A stretch of 64,000 nt of DNA from Spirochaetaceae bacterium (GTDB taxonomy: Bacteria > Spirochaetota > Leptospiria > Leptospirales > Leptonemataceae). Both the position numbers and the translations under genes were made by a program. The stretch is taken from the NCBI GenBank assembly GCA_002729885.1, contig PBUB01000018.1:62001-126000 (forward strand). Reading direction: 5' to 3'. Of the stretch, positions 16,972 through 26,848 are shown one piece after another (the first letter of the stretch is position 1; each line of letters starts with the position of its first letter). A model generated the notes under the pieces. That model was not told the origin of the DNA, made no database searches, and saw only the letters and a program-made list of their open reading frames with translations.

Positions 16972-17238
16972 ATGAAAATGAAGAGTTTAAGTCTCCTGGT
17001 CGGAGCCCTGCTGTTTGGTCTGGCCTACTGCGGAGGCGGAAGCGGAAGTGGGGGAGACCCGAAGGTTGGGGACTCCTGTGAAGGGATCAGTGCTGTAGAG
17101 GCAAGAATTGCCTGTAGCGAGAACAATATTATCTTTTGTTCTTCCTATACAGATTACGAATATAAGCTGCAAAATGAATGCGGCGAAGGTCGCACATGCG
17201 AAGTTGCAGAGGATGGCAAATCAGCCACCTGCAAATGA
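16972..17238 (+). CDS. Small Cys-rich lipoprotein
   Basis: An 88-aa protein has a lipoprotein signal (MKMKSLSLLVGALLFGLAYC, lipid Cys at residue 20) followed by a Gly/Ser linker and a compact domain with six further Cys residues, probably three disulfides. Sequence after the linker (GDSCEGISAVEARIACSENN) is not one I recognise. It is followed directly by a strong terminator and preceded by the divergent ogt promoter region, so it is a single-gene transcript. Surface or periplasmic location follows from the lipobox; function is unknown. Confidence 0.75.
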   Translation: MKMKSLSLLVGALLFGLAYCGGGSGSGGDPKVGDSCEGISAVEARIACSENNIIFCSSYTDYEYKLQNECGEGRTCEVAEDGKSATCK

Positions 17239-17244
17239 TTTTGC

Positions 17245-17281
17245 GCCACCGGACCATGATTGGTTCGGTGGCTTTCTGTTT
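17245..17281 (+). terminator. Intrinsic terminator after the small lipoprotein
   Basis: An 11-bp stem (17245-17255 with 17262-17272, one G-U pair, six-base loop) followed by TTTCTGTTT. It begins seven bases after the lipoprotein stop and ends at the stop of the convergent 644-aa gene, which it may also serve. Confidence 0.85.
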
Positions 17282-19216
17282 CTAGTAATCCCCTTCATTG
17301 GCAGCCATACCGGCCCCTGCTGGCTGAAACTCCGGCATGGACGGCGCTTCCGGGTGCGCATGTTGCCGGGCGGCTCCGGTTAAGGAACTCTGCACTGCCT
17401 GCAACAGAGCGCGGCCCCTTGCTTCGGCTTCGCCTTGAAACTGGCCCTGGGCCAATTGCTTTTCCAGAAATCTCCTGAGACGAGCAGAGCGGCTTCTCCA
17501 GTTGTAATCCACCGGGTAAAGCAACAACCGGCTATCTCCATGGGAAACCGTTTTGAATCCCTGGCTTTCAATAAACTTTTCCAGTCTGTTGCTGCCGAGC
17601 TCTTCGGCCACTTCAGATACTCTGGGTGGGCTGTGCTCTTCGTAGATGCTTCGGTCCACAATCTCAATGATGCGCCTGGTAAACTCCATGTTCTCCGCTT
17701 GAGCCAGCTTTTCCTTTCTCTGGATGATTCTCTGGCGATCCGATGTATCTCTTTTTTGTTGATTTCGCAGGGTCAGATTTTCCTGTTCCTGACCTATGCG
17801 TTTCTTGGCCTGCTGAAACGCGGAATCGGTGAATCCGCGCAGTCCCAGAAGAAGTAGAATGCGAAAATACCAGGGGATACGGCTCCAGTATGCTTTTCGC
17901 AGCATCTGACCGTACAGATCCAGAAACTCTGTATCGTAGAAAAGCGAATGCAGAGCAGATTCATGTCGGTCCACCAGCGTGCGAAAGGCCAGGATCTTCC
18001 AGTTCTCTTCCGGATGAACGGAAATTAGCATCTTTACCAGGGCAGGAAACAGAGCCACGTCGTTTCTGGTAAGAACATTGGTGGTGCCGGTATTCCTTTC
18101 ATAAGTCGCATGGAGAAAATCCATATTGGATATCAACTTTCTCCAGACTTCGGGAGTGATTTCGGCCAGATCTTCCTCTTCAAAGAATTTCAGCCGATCC
18201 ACGACCGGGACATCGGGACCGGCGATGCTATTTCTTAACTCGCGGTATTCCCGGTCTGTATCCATTTTCCAGGTTTCCTCATAGGCTTTTTCTACATCCC
18301 GGTGCAGACCTATCAGAATTTCCAGAGTTAGCGATCCCGGAATGCGATTCTTGCGATCTATACCGCTCATTAAATGCTTTTTAAATGCTGTGGCTTTCTT
18401 GAATCCGAACTCCGCCGTTTTCTTACCAGCACTGTCCAGATAAAAGGCCTCTTCGCTTTCTTTGATGGAGCGAATCTCTGAATGAAGTTCTCGATTCTGT
18501 TTGTAATGCGGCAAAAGGGTTTGATTCAGAAACTCCTGGGCAATTTCAAACCTTCGGATAATCTCTTCCTGTCTAACAGGCATCCATCCGTACTCTACCA
18601 GGGGAAGAACTACCCTGCGACGGATCAACTCTTCAGAGATAGTCTGTGTTGCATCCTGCAGAAGTTCCGAAGGTGGAACGAAATCGAAAGCGGACGGTTC
18701 CAGCATTTCCAGGGGGGAAAACACTGTCGATGGTAGCTTCTCCATGGGCGGAGGATTTGGTGATTTGAGATCCAGGCCCAGCTCCTGAAGCATTTGATTT
18801 CGATCGAGACCCGGGGAGTTCTTGATATATTCCTCGATGGATTCCACTGATTGCATCAAAAGTTCTCTATATAATTGCTCCGTGGTGAGCCGGCCATCCT
18901 CAGGACGGGCCATGTAGCAGGTAACAAGCTTCAGTGAATGGCTGGTGGGATCGAACTTGATGAGAAATAACTGGCAGATGAGCTTTTCCTTCATCAATAC
19001 CGCCAGCACTTCCATCAGGTCGGATTTTCGATAATCCAGGGTGCCCAGCTGCGGCAAATGATAGCCTACATAGTAATAATGTCCGGTCTTGATCTGATCG
19101 GTGTGCGAAAACCCCCGGATAGTCTGAAAGACCGTATAGGGTATTTTTTCCGAAAGATTGGCGCCCCGTGCCAGAGCCTCGGTCTCCGATCTGAGCTGAA
19201 GGAAACTCAATTCCAT
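17282..19216 (-). CDS. Large unknown protein, 644 aa
   Basis: I do not recognise this protein. It is soluble at the N-terminus, rich in charged helices, and has one amphipathic or weakly membrane-associated stretch near residue 460 (SRIPWYFRILLLLGLRGF). A region with Glu/Lys repeats (about 480-520) looks coiled-coil. The final 40 residues are low-complexity and Ala/Pro/Gly-rich. Nothing resembles a known catalytic motif. It seems to be monocistronic, with a terminator at its 3' end and pepN divergent upstream. The length and clean reading frame argue for a real, lineage-specific protein. Confidence 0.75.
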   Translation of the reverse strand: MELSFLQLRSETEALARGANLSEKIPYTVFQTIRGFSHTDQIKTGHYYYVGYHLPQLGTLDYRKSDLMEVLAVLMKEKLICQLFLIKFDPTSHSLKLVTCYMARPEDGRLTTEQLYRELLMQSVESIEEYIKNSPGLDRNQMLQELGLDLKSPNPPPMEKLPSTVFSPLEMLEPSAFDFVPPSELLQDATQTISEELIRRRVVLPLVEYGWMPVRQEEIIRRFEIAQEFLNQTLLPHYKQNRELHSEIRSIKESEEAFYLDSAGKKTAEFGFKKATAFKKHLMSGIDRKNRIPGSLTLEILIGLHRDVEKAYEETWKMDTDREYRELRNSIAGPDVPVVDRLKFFEEEDLAEITPEVWRKLISNMDFLHATYERNTGTTNVLTRNDVALFPALVKMLISVHPEENWKILAFRTLVDRHESALHSLFYDTEFLDLYGQMLRKAYWSRIPWYFRILLLLGLRGFTDSAFQQAKKRIGQEQENLTLRNQQKRDTSDRQRIIQRKEKLAQAENMEFTRRIIEIVDRSIYEEHSPPRVSEVAEELGSNRLEKFIESQGFKTVSHGDSRLLLYPVDYNWRSRSARLRRFLEKQLAQGQFQGEAEARGRALLQAVQSSLTGAARQHAHPEAPSMPEFQPAGAGMAANEGDY

Positions 19217-19505
19217 TTTGCTATGCTTAACTCCGTTGTTTCAAACGATCTGCCTGTGCTCGGAGAAGAGATCCGGCAGATAAAAATTTTCCGGGGGGAC
19301 GGAAAATTCAAAATCAATGTCTGTTTTCATTCGTCTAAAGCGAATTCTGGTTTCTCTTTTTTTGATGCCTTGTATGGCAGTACTCCCTGAATCCTGCAAG
19401 GTATATTTTCAGGCCAAATGGGTGCCCCCGGGCCGCTGAAAACCCTGAATTCAAAGGAATTGACGCAGAGAGGTATGGAATGTAGCTTCTAAGCAGGAAC
19501 TCTAC

Positions 19506-22268
19506 ATGAATACAGCCTCCGCTCCCGAAAAAACACAACCAGATATGGTTCGCCTCGCCGACTACAGACCGCCTTCCTTCAGCACCGAAAGTGTAGAACT
19601 GGCGTTTTCCATTTTTTCCGACCATACCATCGTTCAATCCAGGGTAGAATACTACAGAACGGCGGATGGGACCAGTGACCTGGATCTGATTCTGGATGCT
19701 CAGGATCCCAATCCCCGTGGTGCGGGATTTATTCGTTCCATTCGCCGCGATGGCCAGCCTATCACGGAAAGCCAGAAGTGGAGTCCAGGCCAGGATCTGA
19801 ACCATTATTTCTTCGATACAGAGAACGATAAACTGTATCTGGCCATGCCTTCCGGCAGCGACCGGGTGGTGCTGGAAATTGAGACCTACCTGGAACCGCA
19901 GCACAACACAGCGCTTTCCGGTTTGTATAAGAGCGATCGATGCTTTGTGACTCAATGCGAGTCTGAAGGTTTTCGCCGAATCATTCCCTTTCTGGATCGT
20001 CCCGATGTCATGGCCAGATACGATGTAACCATTCAAGGGCCGGAGGATCTGTGCCCCGTAATGATCTCCAATGGCAATGAAGTAGAAAAGCGGTCCCTGG
20101 GCAATGGACGTCATATGGCGCGATTTCAGGATCCATGGCCCAAGCCCAGCTATCTATTTGCCACCGCGAATGGCCAGTTCGACTGGATCGAAGATCATTT
20201 TACTACCATGAATGGGCGAAAGGTGAGGCTTCGTGTTTATACAGATACCAGCAGTGCAGAAAAGGGCTGGCATGCTATGGATGCGCTCAAGAAAGCCATG
20301 AAGTGGGATGAAGATACCTTTGGCTGCGAATACGATCTGGATGACTACGGTGTCGTTGCTGTATCTCGATTCTCCATGGGAGCTATGGAAAATAAGGGCC
20401 TGAATGTATTTCGAGATAGTCTGGTTCTGGCCAGCGCCCAGACAGCTACAGACGATGATTATCAAAACATCATCGATGTAATAGGGCATGAATACTTTCA
20501 CAACTATTCCGGAAATCGTATTACGAATCGAAACTGGTTCAATCTGAGTCTTAAAGAAGGTCTTACTGTCAATCGAGAGCAATTGTTTACTGCTTTCACC
20601 ACATCGGATTCCATTGAACGAATCAGTGCGGTTCAGGTTCTCAGGCGAGGGCAGTTTCCAGAAGACGATGGACCCAACTCCCATCCGGTGATGCCTCCGG
20701 AGATTCGCGCTGTGGATAATATCTATTCAGCCACAGTCTACATCAAAGGTTCCGAAGTGATTCGGATGATGAAAGTGATGATGGGCGAGGAGAAATTCAT
20801 CGAAGGAGTGAAGCACTATTTCAAAACCTACGATGGCCAGGCTGTTACCATCGCAGAGTTCGTTAAAAGTATGGAAGCCGTGTCGGGAGTGGATCTATCC
20901 GGCCAGTTCCATTTATGGTATACCCAGTCCGGTCGTCCCCTGGTTCGGGCCCGGGGAAAATACAATGCGCAAGATCGCACCTATGAATTAACTCTGAGTC
21001 AGAGTATTTCTCCTACCAGAGATCAAAGCGAAAAGTCCCCCATGCTTATTTCTGTGCGCACGGCACTGGTATCACGGGAAGGTCAGAATATTTCGTTTAG
21101 TCTTTCTAAAGAGAATGCTGCCGAAGAGCAGGTATTACTGTTGAGCGAAACGGAGCAAACGTTTACTCTCAAAGATGTAGTTGAAGAACCTGCCTTTCAC
21201 TCGCTACTTCGTGGCCTCTCTGCTCCTGTGGACCTGGATCCAGGGTTGACTCAGGAGCAATTACATGAGCAACTGCGGAAGGATACAGATGGTTTCAATC
21301 GATGGGATGCAGGTCAGAAGCTTGCATTGCATGAGATGGAAAGGCTGTATCGCGAACTTCTGGAAAGCCGGCAGATGCCGGAGGTGGCCCCTGATTTTAT
21401 TGAGAGTCTGTCCAGTATCCTGGATCTGGACCTGGAGCCGAACCTGAAGGCCCGGGCCCTGTCTCTTCCTGCCATCAGTGAACTGGAATTTCGTATAAAA
21501 CCGGTGAATCCGGCTGCGCTCAATTCAGTAATCGAGCATCTACGAGCTACTCTGGCCCAATCGTTGAGATCTAAATGGGAAAGCCTGCTCGCTCAGTGCA
21601 ATGCGGCGACCAGCGGAAAGTATACGTTCCATTATGAGGGAACTGGATACAGAAGCCTGAAACGACTGGCTCTACAGTATTTCTGCGAAGCCGGCCGTTC
21701 CGGTGATCTGGAGAAGGCTCGTCACATCTATGAACAGGCAGATAACATGACCGATCGTGTGGCTGCCATGGCGGCGCTCACTCATCATTCAGGTACGGAA
21801 AGAAAAACGGTATTCGAGGATTTCTACAATCGCTTCCAGTCGGATTCCCTGACCATCCAGAAGTATTTCTCCTATCGTGCCAGCGGTCGCTATGATGGCG
21901 TTATACAGGAACTGGAAGAGCTATTGAACTCACCGGTTTTCGTATGGGAAATACCAGGGCATGTCCAGAGTCTATTTCGTGGATTCATTGGAAACTATGC
22001 ACAGTTTCACAGAGAAGATGGGCTGGGTTATGGATTCCTGGCCAGAGGGATTATGCGAGAAGCCCGTATCAACGGCACTACTGCAGCAGGAATGGTAAGT
22101 CCTCTGGCACGGTGGAAAGACTACCAGGATATCCACGGTCAAATGATGCTGGAGCAACTCAAAGTCATCAAGCAGGATCTGGAGCAGGGACTCAATAACG
22201 GAGATGTAAAGAAAGAGGATGCATCGCCTATTCTGGATAGAATTGATAGAGCTTTGCCTGAACTGTAA
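19506..22268 (+). CDS. pepN: Aminopeptidase N (M1 family)
   Basis: A 920-aa cytosolic zinc aminopeptidase that trims N-terminal residues from peptides. The substrate N-terminus motif GAMENKG lies near residue 292, the zinc site HEYFH at 328-332 and the third zinc ligand Glu at 351 (spacing exactly as in the family). NRNWFNLSLKEG completes the site. The long C-terminal helical domain is the PepN type and the length fits E. coli PepN (870 aa). An AGGA about eight bases before the ATG supports the start. It is the first of a plus-strand pair with the hybrid kinase 84 bases downstream, probably by chance rather than function. Confidence 0.95.
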   Translation: MNTASAPEKTQPDMVRLADYRPPSFSTESVELAFSIFSDHTIVQSRVEYYRTADGTSDLDLILDAQDPNPRGAGFIRSIRRDGQPITESQKWSPGQDLNHYFFDTENDKLYLAMPSGSDRVVLEIETYLEPQHNTALSGLYKSDRCFVTQCESEGFRRIIPFLDRPDVMARYDVTIQGPEDLCPVMISNGNEVEKRSLGNGRHMARFQDPWPKPSYLFATANGQFDWIEDHFTTMNGRKVRLRVYTDTSSAEKGWHAMDALKKAMKWDEDTFGCEYDLDDYGVVAVSRFSMGAMENKGLNVFRDSLVLASAQTATDDDYQNIIDVIGHEYFHNYSGNRITNRNWFNLSLKEGLTVNREQLFTAFTTSDSIERISAVQVLRRGQFPEDDGPNSHPVMPPEIRAVDNIYSATVYIKGSEVIRMMKVMMGEEKFIEGVKHYFKTYDGQAVTIAEFVKSMEAVSGVDLSGQFHLWYTQSGRPLVRARGKYNAQDRTYELTLSQSISPTRDQSEKSPMLISVRTALVSREGQNISFSLSKENAAEEQVLLLSETEQTFTLKDVVEEPAFHSLLRGLSAPVDLDPGLTQEQLHEQLRKDTDGFNRWDAGQKLALHEMERLYRELLESRQMPEVAPDFIESLSSILDLDLEPNLKARALSLPAISELEFRIKPVNPAALNSVIEHLRATLAQSLRSKWESLLAQCNAATSGKYTFHYEGTGYRSLKRLALQYFCEAGRSGDLEKARHIYEQADNMTDRVAAMAALTHHSGTERKTVFEDFYNRFQSDSLTIQKYFSYRASGRYDGVIQELEELLNSPVFVWEIPGHVQSLFRGFIGNYAQFHREDGLGYGFLARGIMREARINGTTAAGMVSPLARWKDYQDIHGQMMLEQLKVIKQDLEQGLNNGDVKKEDASPILDRIDRALPEL

Positions 22269-22352
22269 TTCGTAATAGTTGCGGAAGCACCCAGGAAAGA
22301 TCTTGAATCGTTTGCTGCAATGGTTTGAAATGATATCGGAAGATGATCCAGA

Positions 22353-24761
22353 ATGCAGCGAGAAGATGACAGGGATAAAGATTTTACACAGGACTTTTCT
22401 GTTCGCCCCAATCTACCGCTCTATTCGCACTTTTTGAACCTCCTCGGGGATCCGGCCCTTCTGGTAGAACTGGATGGCACCATCCTGTGCATGAATCAAT
22501 CTGCTCTCCAGCGATTGAACATGCAGATGCCTGATGTTGCAGGTAGAAATATTAAAGAGGTTCTTCCCTATGCCTCGGATTTGCTGGACGATCGACTGAA
22601 AGAGGTAAATCGGACCAGGAAACGTACCATCTTTGATGGAATAGTGGATTTACCGGATGGAAGCAGGCAATATTTAAATTCGGTCTATGAACTCATCGAG
22701 GATCAAGATGGCCCCCTTATACAGATTATATCATATAATCGCACAGCAGAGGAAGGATATAGAAACAAGCTGGAAGAACTACAGCGAAGCTACAATCGGG
22801 TTACGGAAAATCTTCCTGGAGCCGTTCTAAAGTACAGATTGAATACAGATGGAAGCGATGAATTCATCTTTCTGGCACCGGGTGCGGCTCATCTCTGGGA
22901 GATTCCTGAGCAGGAGGCAGAGGGAGACATCTCTCGGGTCTGGAGTCTCGTTCATTCAGATGATCTGCCAGGGTTAATGGAAAGCATCCATCATTCGGCC
23001 CGGACCCTGGAGGAATGGAACCATGAATGGAGAATCGTTCTAGAGGATGGGCGAACCAAGTGGCTCCACGGTCGTGGGGTTCCTGAAAAGGATACCAGCG
23101 GTTCCATTACCTGGGATACATTGATTCTGGACAATACGGGTCAGCGGGAATTGATTCAGCGAGTTACGGATCTAAACCATAAGCTGCAGCTTGCCTACGA
23201 TGTGGCGGGCATGGGATTATGGGAATGGGATCTGCAAACGGGCAGGATTGAGTGGGACGATGGGATGCTCAAGCTCTATGGAATTGGCCGCGATCGCTTT
23301 AAGAGCGATTACAGCTTCTGGGTCCGGCGAATCCATCCTGAGGATTTGCCGGCGGCAGAAAGGACAGTAGAGCTGGCGCTGGAAGCCGAGGGCGGCTATG
23401 ATCTGGATTTCAGAATTCTTCTGACAGATGGTTCCATTCGTTTTATTCGAGGTGCAGCCCGGGTACTGCGAGATGACGAGGGTCATACCCGATTGCTGGG
23501 ATTCAACATGGACATCACCGAGCGAAAGGCCATGGAGGAACAGGCATTGCAGGCCAGCGCGGCCAAAACCATCTTCCTGGCAAATATGAGTCATGAAATC
23601 CGTACTCCTCTAAATAGCATTATTGGGTTTACCCGCCTGCTTCTGGATTCGGATCTTGCACCAGAGCAAAGAGATTTCATGCGAAATATCCATGTTTCTG
23701 CCAGGACTCTGAATGAACTGGTATCTGACATTCTGGATTTCTCAAGGATTGAAGCGGGTAAGCTAGAATTCGAATATGTTCCCACCAGCATTCTGGATAT
23801 TGTGGAATCATCCTATGCTCTGGCTTCCTACGGTGCGCGAAGCAAAAATCTCAAAGTAGAACTTTCAGTGCCGGATCAATTACCAGAACTTGTGTATTCG
23901 GATCCCCTACGACTAAAGCAGGCCTTGATGAATCTACTTTATAATGCCATCAAGTTTACCAACGAAGGGCATGTCGAGTTGGCCGTGGAATGTCATGAGT
24001 TTCAGACTGCGGGGGAATCCTGTGAAGAGCATAAAGCCGGGGTCGGAAAACCCGGAACTGGCTACAAACTTACCTTTAATGTCAAAGATACGGGCATTGG
24101 CATTGCTGAGGAAAAGCAAGAGCGATTATTCGATGCCTTTACCCAGGGGGATTCCACGATGAGCAGGAATTTTGGTGGAACCGGCCTGGGGCTGTCCATC
24201 GTGCGTGGAATTATCGAAGGTATGAATGGCAGCATCGGTTTCAAGAGCAAATCAGGGAAGGGAAGTCATTTCTGGTTTTCTCTCGACGTGGAAAAAGCAG
24301 CGGTGGTGCCGGAAGAGATGGATCGTATTGAGCAAGAGCGAATGGCCGCACGGGATGATATAGCCAGAGATCTAAAAGATCGCAGCTTGCGAATCCTGGT
24401 GGTAGAGGATGTGCCCTTGAATGTGCTGGTTTTGAAAGCCACCCTCGAGGCAGCCATGCCGAGCTCTACAGTGGAGACGGCGGCGAACGGTCTGGAAGCA
24501 TTGAAGATTTTTCCGGTCTTTCAACCAGATGTAATCTTTATGGATGTGCAGATGCCCGAGCTCAATGGTATCGAGGCAACAAAAAGGATTCGTTCTATGA
24601 ATAAGGGCACCGACGTGCCAATAATAGCTCTGACGGCTGGAGTCACAGAGGAAGATCGCAGACATTGTCTGGAGGCAGGAATGGATGCTTTTCTGGCAAA
24701 GCCCATCAGTCCAGAGAATATCCTGGAAAGCCTGGCAGACCTTTTGAAAATTCAGCGTTAG
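22353..24761 (+). CDS. PAS-domain hybrid sensor histidine kinase
   Basis: An 802-aa cytosolic kinase-receiver fusion. Three PAS-like folds occupy about 25-395, followed by HisKA with the phospho-His at 414 (MSHEIRTPLNS), an HATPase domain (LMNLLYNAIKFT, DTGIGI, GGTGLGLSIV) and a C-terminal receiver with Asp731 (FMDVQMPELNG) plus acidic residues in VVEDVPLN and Lys near AFLAKP. All are intact. No transmembrane segment is visible, so it should sense an intracellular cue such as redox or a ligand in a PAS domain. No response regulator or cognate target is adjacent; signal exit may be via a separate phosphotransfer protein. Confidence 0.92.
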   Translation: MQREDDRDKDFTQDFSVRPNLPLYSHFLNLLGDPALLVELDGTILCMNQSALQRLNMQMPDVAGRNIKEVLPYASDLLDDRLKEVNRTRKRTIFDGIVDLPDGSRQYLNSVYELIEDQDGPLIQIISYNRTAEEGYRNKLEELQRSYNRVTENLPGAVLKYRLNTDGSDEFIFLAPGAAHLWEIPEQEAEGDISRVWSLVHSDDLPGLMESIHHSARTLEEWNHEWRIVLEDGRTKWLHGRGVPEKDTSGSITWDTLILDNTGQRELIQRVTDLNHKLQLAYDVAGMGLWEWDLQTGRIEWDDGMLKLYGIGRDRFKSDYSFWVRRIHPEDLPAAERTVELALEAEGGYDLDFRILLTDGSIRFIRGAARVLRDDEGHTRLLGFNMDITERKAMEEQALQASAAKTIFLANMSHEIRTPLNSIIGFTRLLLDSDLAPEQRDFMRNIHVSARTLNELVSDILDFSRIEAGKLEFEYVPTSILDIVESSYALASYGARSKNLKVELSVPDQLPELVYSDPLRLKQALMNLLYNAIKFTNEGHVELAVECHEFQTAGESCEEHKAGVGKPGTGYKLTFNVKDTGIGIAEEKQERLFDAFTQGDSTMSRNFGGTGLGLSIVRGIIEGMNGSIGFKSKSGKGSHFWFSLDVEKAAVVPEEMDRIEQERMAARDDIARDLKDRSLRILVVEDVPLNVLVLKATLEAAMPSSTVETAANGLEALKIFPVFQPDVIFMDVQMPELNGIEATKRIRSMNKGTDVPIIALTAGVTEEDRRHCLEAGMDAFLAKPISPENILESLADLLKIQR

Positions 24762-24783
24762 TGTTCTACGGTAGATCGAACTT

Positions 24784-25725
24784 TCATTTGGAAGCGACGA
24801 ATAGAAAGTTGCTTTTGTCCAGCTTCTGCTCACCATTCCAGCGATAGGCCATGAGATGGCCTCCTCTGGCCACGCTGTAGTCCAGGCAGCAAACATTGTG
24901 CGCTTCCAGTTCCGGAGGGAATCGCTTCCAGTAATGTCCAAAGAACACTGGAGGCTCCTGTCTGGCATATCCGGGAAATTCGCGCAGTTCCAGTGCAGGT
25001 GTTCCGGAAATATGCCTGTCTTCTGGAATAAAGAGTAAGTCCTGTGGCCTGAACCTGGATATTGAGTCTTTCTCAGGACGCATCCACCATTTGATTCTCG
25101 CTCTGCTTCGCAGGTTGCCGTCTTTATCCTGAAAGTGAAGCTCATCGGGTAGATCCGATTCCTGCCCTTTCAGTAGAATGTCTGCTGATGCATATTCCGG
25201 ACTGCTTTTGACTACAGCCCTTGCGATGAATCTATGATCCACTATTCCATCCGGGTAGTTCTGTTTCAGATAAGACAATGTATCTGGATTCCAGGTGGCA
25301 TGTACAGCCCGGAATCCATCCCCTTCGTAGAACAGAGGCAGGCTGCGAAACCATTCCAGGTCACTGGCAAGCTCCTGCGATATGTAATCCTGACTCTCAT
25401 AGCTTTCCAGCGTAGCAGCATGTTGATTTCGATTCTTATTGGACCTGGTCCGTAAATAATGCCCGTCCTGGCCTTTTGTATGATACTGAATGGCATTCCA
25501 TTCGTGGTTTCCCATAATAGCCTTCGCCTGACCTGCTTCCACCATCCGACGGACCAGTTGCACCACGCCTTTACTATCCGGTCCTCGATCTATAAAGTCA
25601 CCCAGAAAGAATGCCCGGCGAGAACTGTGTCTGTAGATTCCTTCCTCTTTCTTATATCCGAGTTTTGTCAAAAGAGATTCCAGTGCACTGGAATGGCCAT
25701 GAATATCGCCTATGAAATCAAACAT
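24784..25725 (-). CDS. Calcineurin-type metallophosphoesterase
   Basis: A 313-aa phosphoesterase with the full metal site: FIGDIHGHSSALESLL at residues 4-19, FFLGDFIDRGPDS about 39-51 and MGNHEWNA about 71-78. The layout with a short N-terminal domain resembles bacterial PPP phosphatases such as PrpE (Ap4A or phosphoprotein). The gene converges on the hybrid kinase with 22 bases between stops. Substrate unknown. Confidence 0.87.
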   Translation of the reverse strand: MFDFIGDIHGHSSALESLLTKLGYKKEEGIYRHSSRRAFFLGDFIDRGPDSKGVVQLVRRMVEAGQAKAIMGNHEWNAIQYHTKGQDGHYLRTRSNKNRNQHAATLESYESQDYISQELASDLEWFRSLPLFYEGDGFRAVHATWNPDTLSYLKQNYPDGIVDHRFIARAVVKSSPEYASADILLKGQESDLPDELHFQDKDGNLRSRARIKWWMRPEKDSISRFRPQDLLFIPEDRHISGTPALELREFPGYARQEPPVFFGHYWKRFPPELEAHNVCCLDYSVARGGHLMAYRWNGEQKLDKSNFLFVASK

Positions 25726-25855
25726 TCAGAGAAAGGAAACCGGAGTGGAAAATTCAGACAAGTAAAATAGAAGCATCGCAGGAATTGCCGTCTGGAGGAC
25801 AGAACAGAATCCTGAAAAAGTGTGGTCAGATTCTACGAGTGCTTCAGTTTTCTGC

Positions 25856-26818
25856 ATGGCTTTCTGGAATGCGTATCTGGTCCTGGGTTTCGGCATCATA
25901 ATTCTACTCTACTGGCTGTTTCTCCTGTCCTGGCCGGCCTGGAATACATTGAAGAAGTGGAGTCAGCTAAAGGCCATTGCGGCCGGGGGCCGGGACATTT
26001 ATGGTCAGATTTCGGAATCCAGTTATCTGAAAACACCGGCACCGGGTAAGCCTGCGCCCATTGAGATCCAGGTCGAGTTTGAGAACTTTGCGGGCTCTCG
26101 AGTGCAACAGCAATTCCGGTTTATGGATACCAGACCTCAGGAAAGAAGATACGAAAAAGGTAAGTCGATTGCGCTGAAGATGGCCGAGTTTCCGGAGCCG
26201 GCCGTAATTCTTGCAGAAGGTAAAGCCGCCTTCAGACCACTGTTCTGGATCATCTGGCTTTCCGTACTCGGCGGCGTAGCGTTCGGTATCTATTACCTGT
26301 TAAAGCCATTTATCGCGCGTGTGGATAGCTGGAATTCGCTGCTGATGCTGCTGGATTCGGTGGAGCTAATTCCCATGCTGGGTGGACTGGGTATTGGTGC
26401 TGTGATTACTCTGGTGGTGATTGGAACGTTTCTTCGCTCATTTTCTGGCCAGAACAACCATCGGCTTAAATTCTTTGGAGTTCGGGCAACTGCAACCATC
26501 CAATCCAGGCGCGAAACAGGAGTGTATGTGAACCGCCAGCCTCAAATCGAGTATCAGTATTCTTTCCAGGATCGAAACGGTCAGGAACGCCTGGGTCTTG
26601 ATCGGGAGGTTGTGAGCTATGTTCAGCTAACCGACTCGGGCCCCAGCACAACAAGAGAAATTATGTATATGCCGGATTCTCCGGAGCAATCGTCCTTCAT
26701 GAGCAACATCGCCGGGCCGTCTGCTGCCCGGATCATACTCAAGCTGGTGCTCTATTTTGTATTTCTCATATTCTCTATAGTCATTGGAGGCACCATCATC
26801 TCGCAGCTGGGTGTCTGA
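25856..26818 (+). CDS. DUF3592-like membrane protein
   Basis: A 320-aa protein has hydrophobic segments at the N-terminus (WNAYLVLGFGIIILLYWLF), in the middle (two helices near 135-205) and at the end (ILKLVLYFVFLIFSIVIGG). Between them lie two beta-rich stretches resembling DUF3592 (GVRATATIQSRRETG, then IEYQYSFQDRNGQ), a family of unknown function common in envelope-associated proteins. The first ATG after the GTG at 25820 is at 25856; no ribosome site is evident. It is alone on this strand between two minus-strand genes. Confidence 0.6.
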   Translation: MAFWNAYLVLGFGIIILLYWLFLLSWPAWNTLKKWSQLKAIAAGGRDIYGQISESSYLKTPAPGKPAPIEIQVEFENFAGSRVQQQFRFMDTRPQERRYEKGKSIALKMAEFPEPAVILAEGKAAFRPLFWIIWLSVLGGVAFGIYYLLKPFIARVDSWNSLLMLLDSVELIPMLGGLGIGAVITLVVIGTFLRSFSGQNNHRLKFFGVRATATIQSRRETGVYVNRQPQIEYQYSFQDRNGQERLGLDREVVSYVQLTDSGPSTTREIMYMPDSPEQSSFMSNIAGPSAARIILKLVLYFVFLIFSIVIGGTIISQLGV

Positions 26819-26848
26819 GCCTTACCTCCGGGCGCACAATATCTCAAA

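Noticed and set aside
19335..20114. 259-codon minus frame opposite the pepN start
   Set aside because: PepN is conserved through this region; the antisense frame is a shadow.
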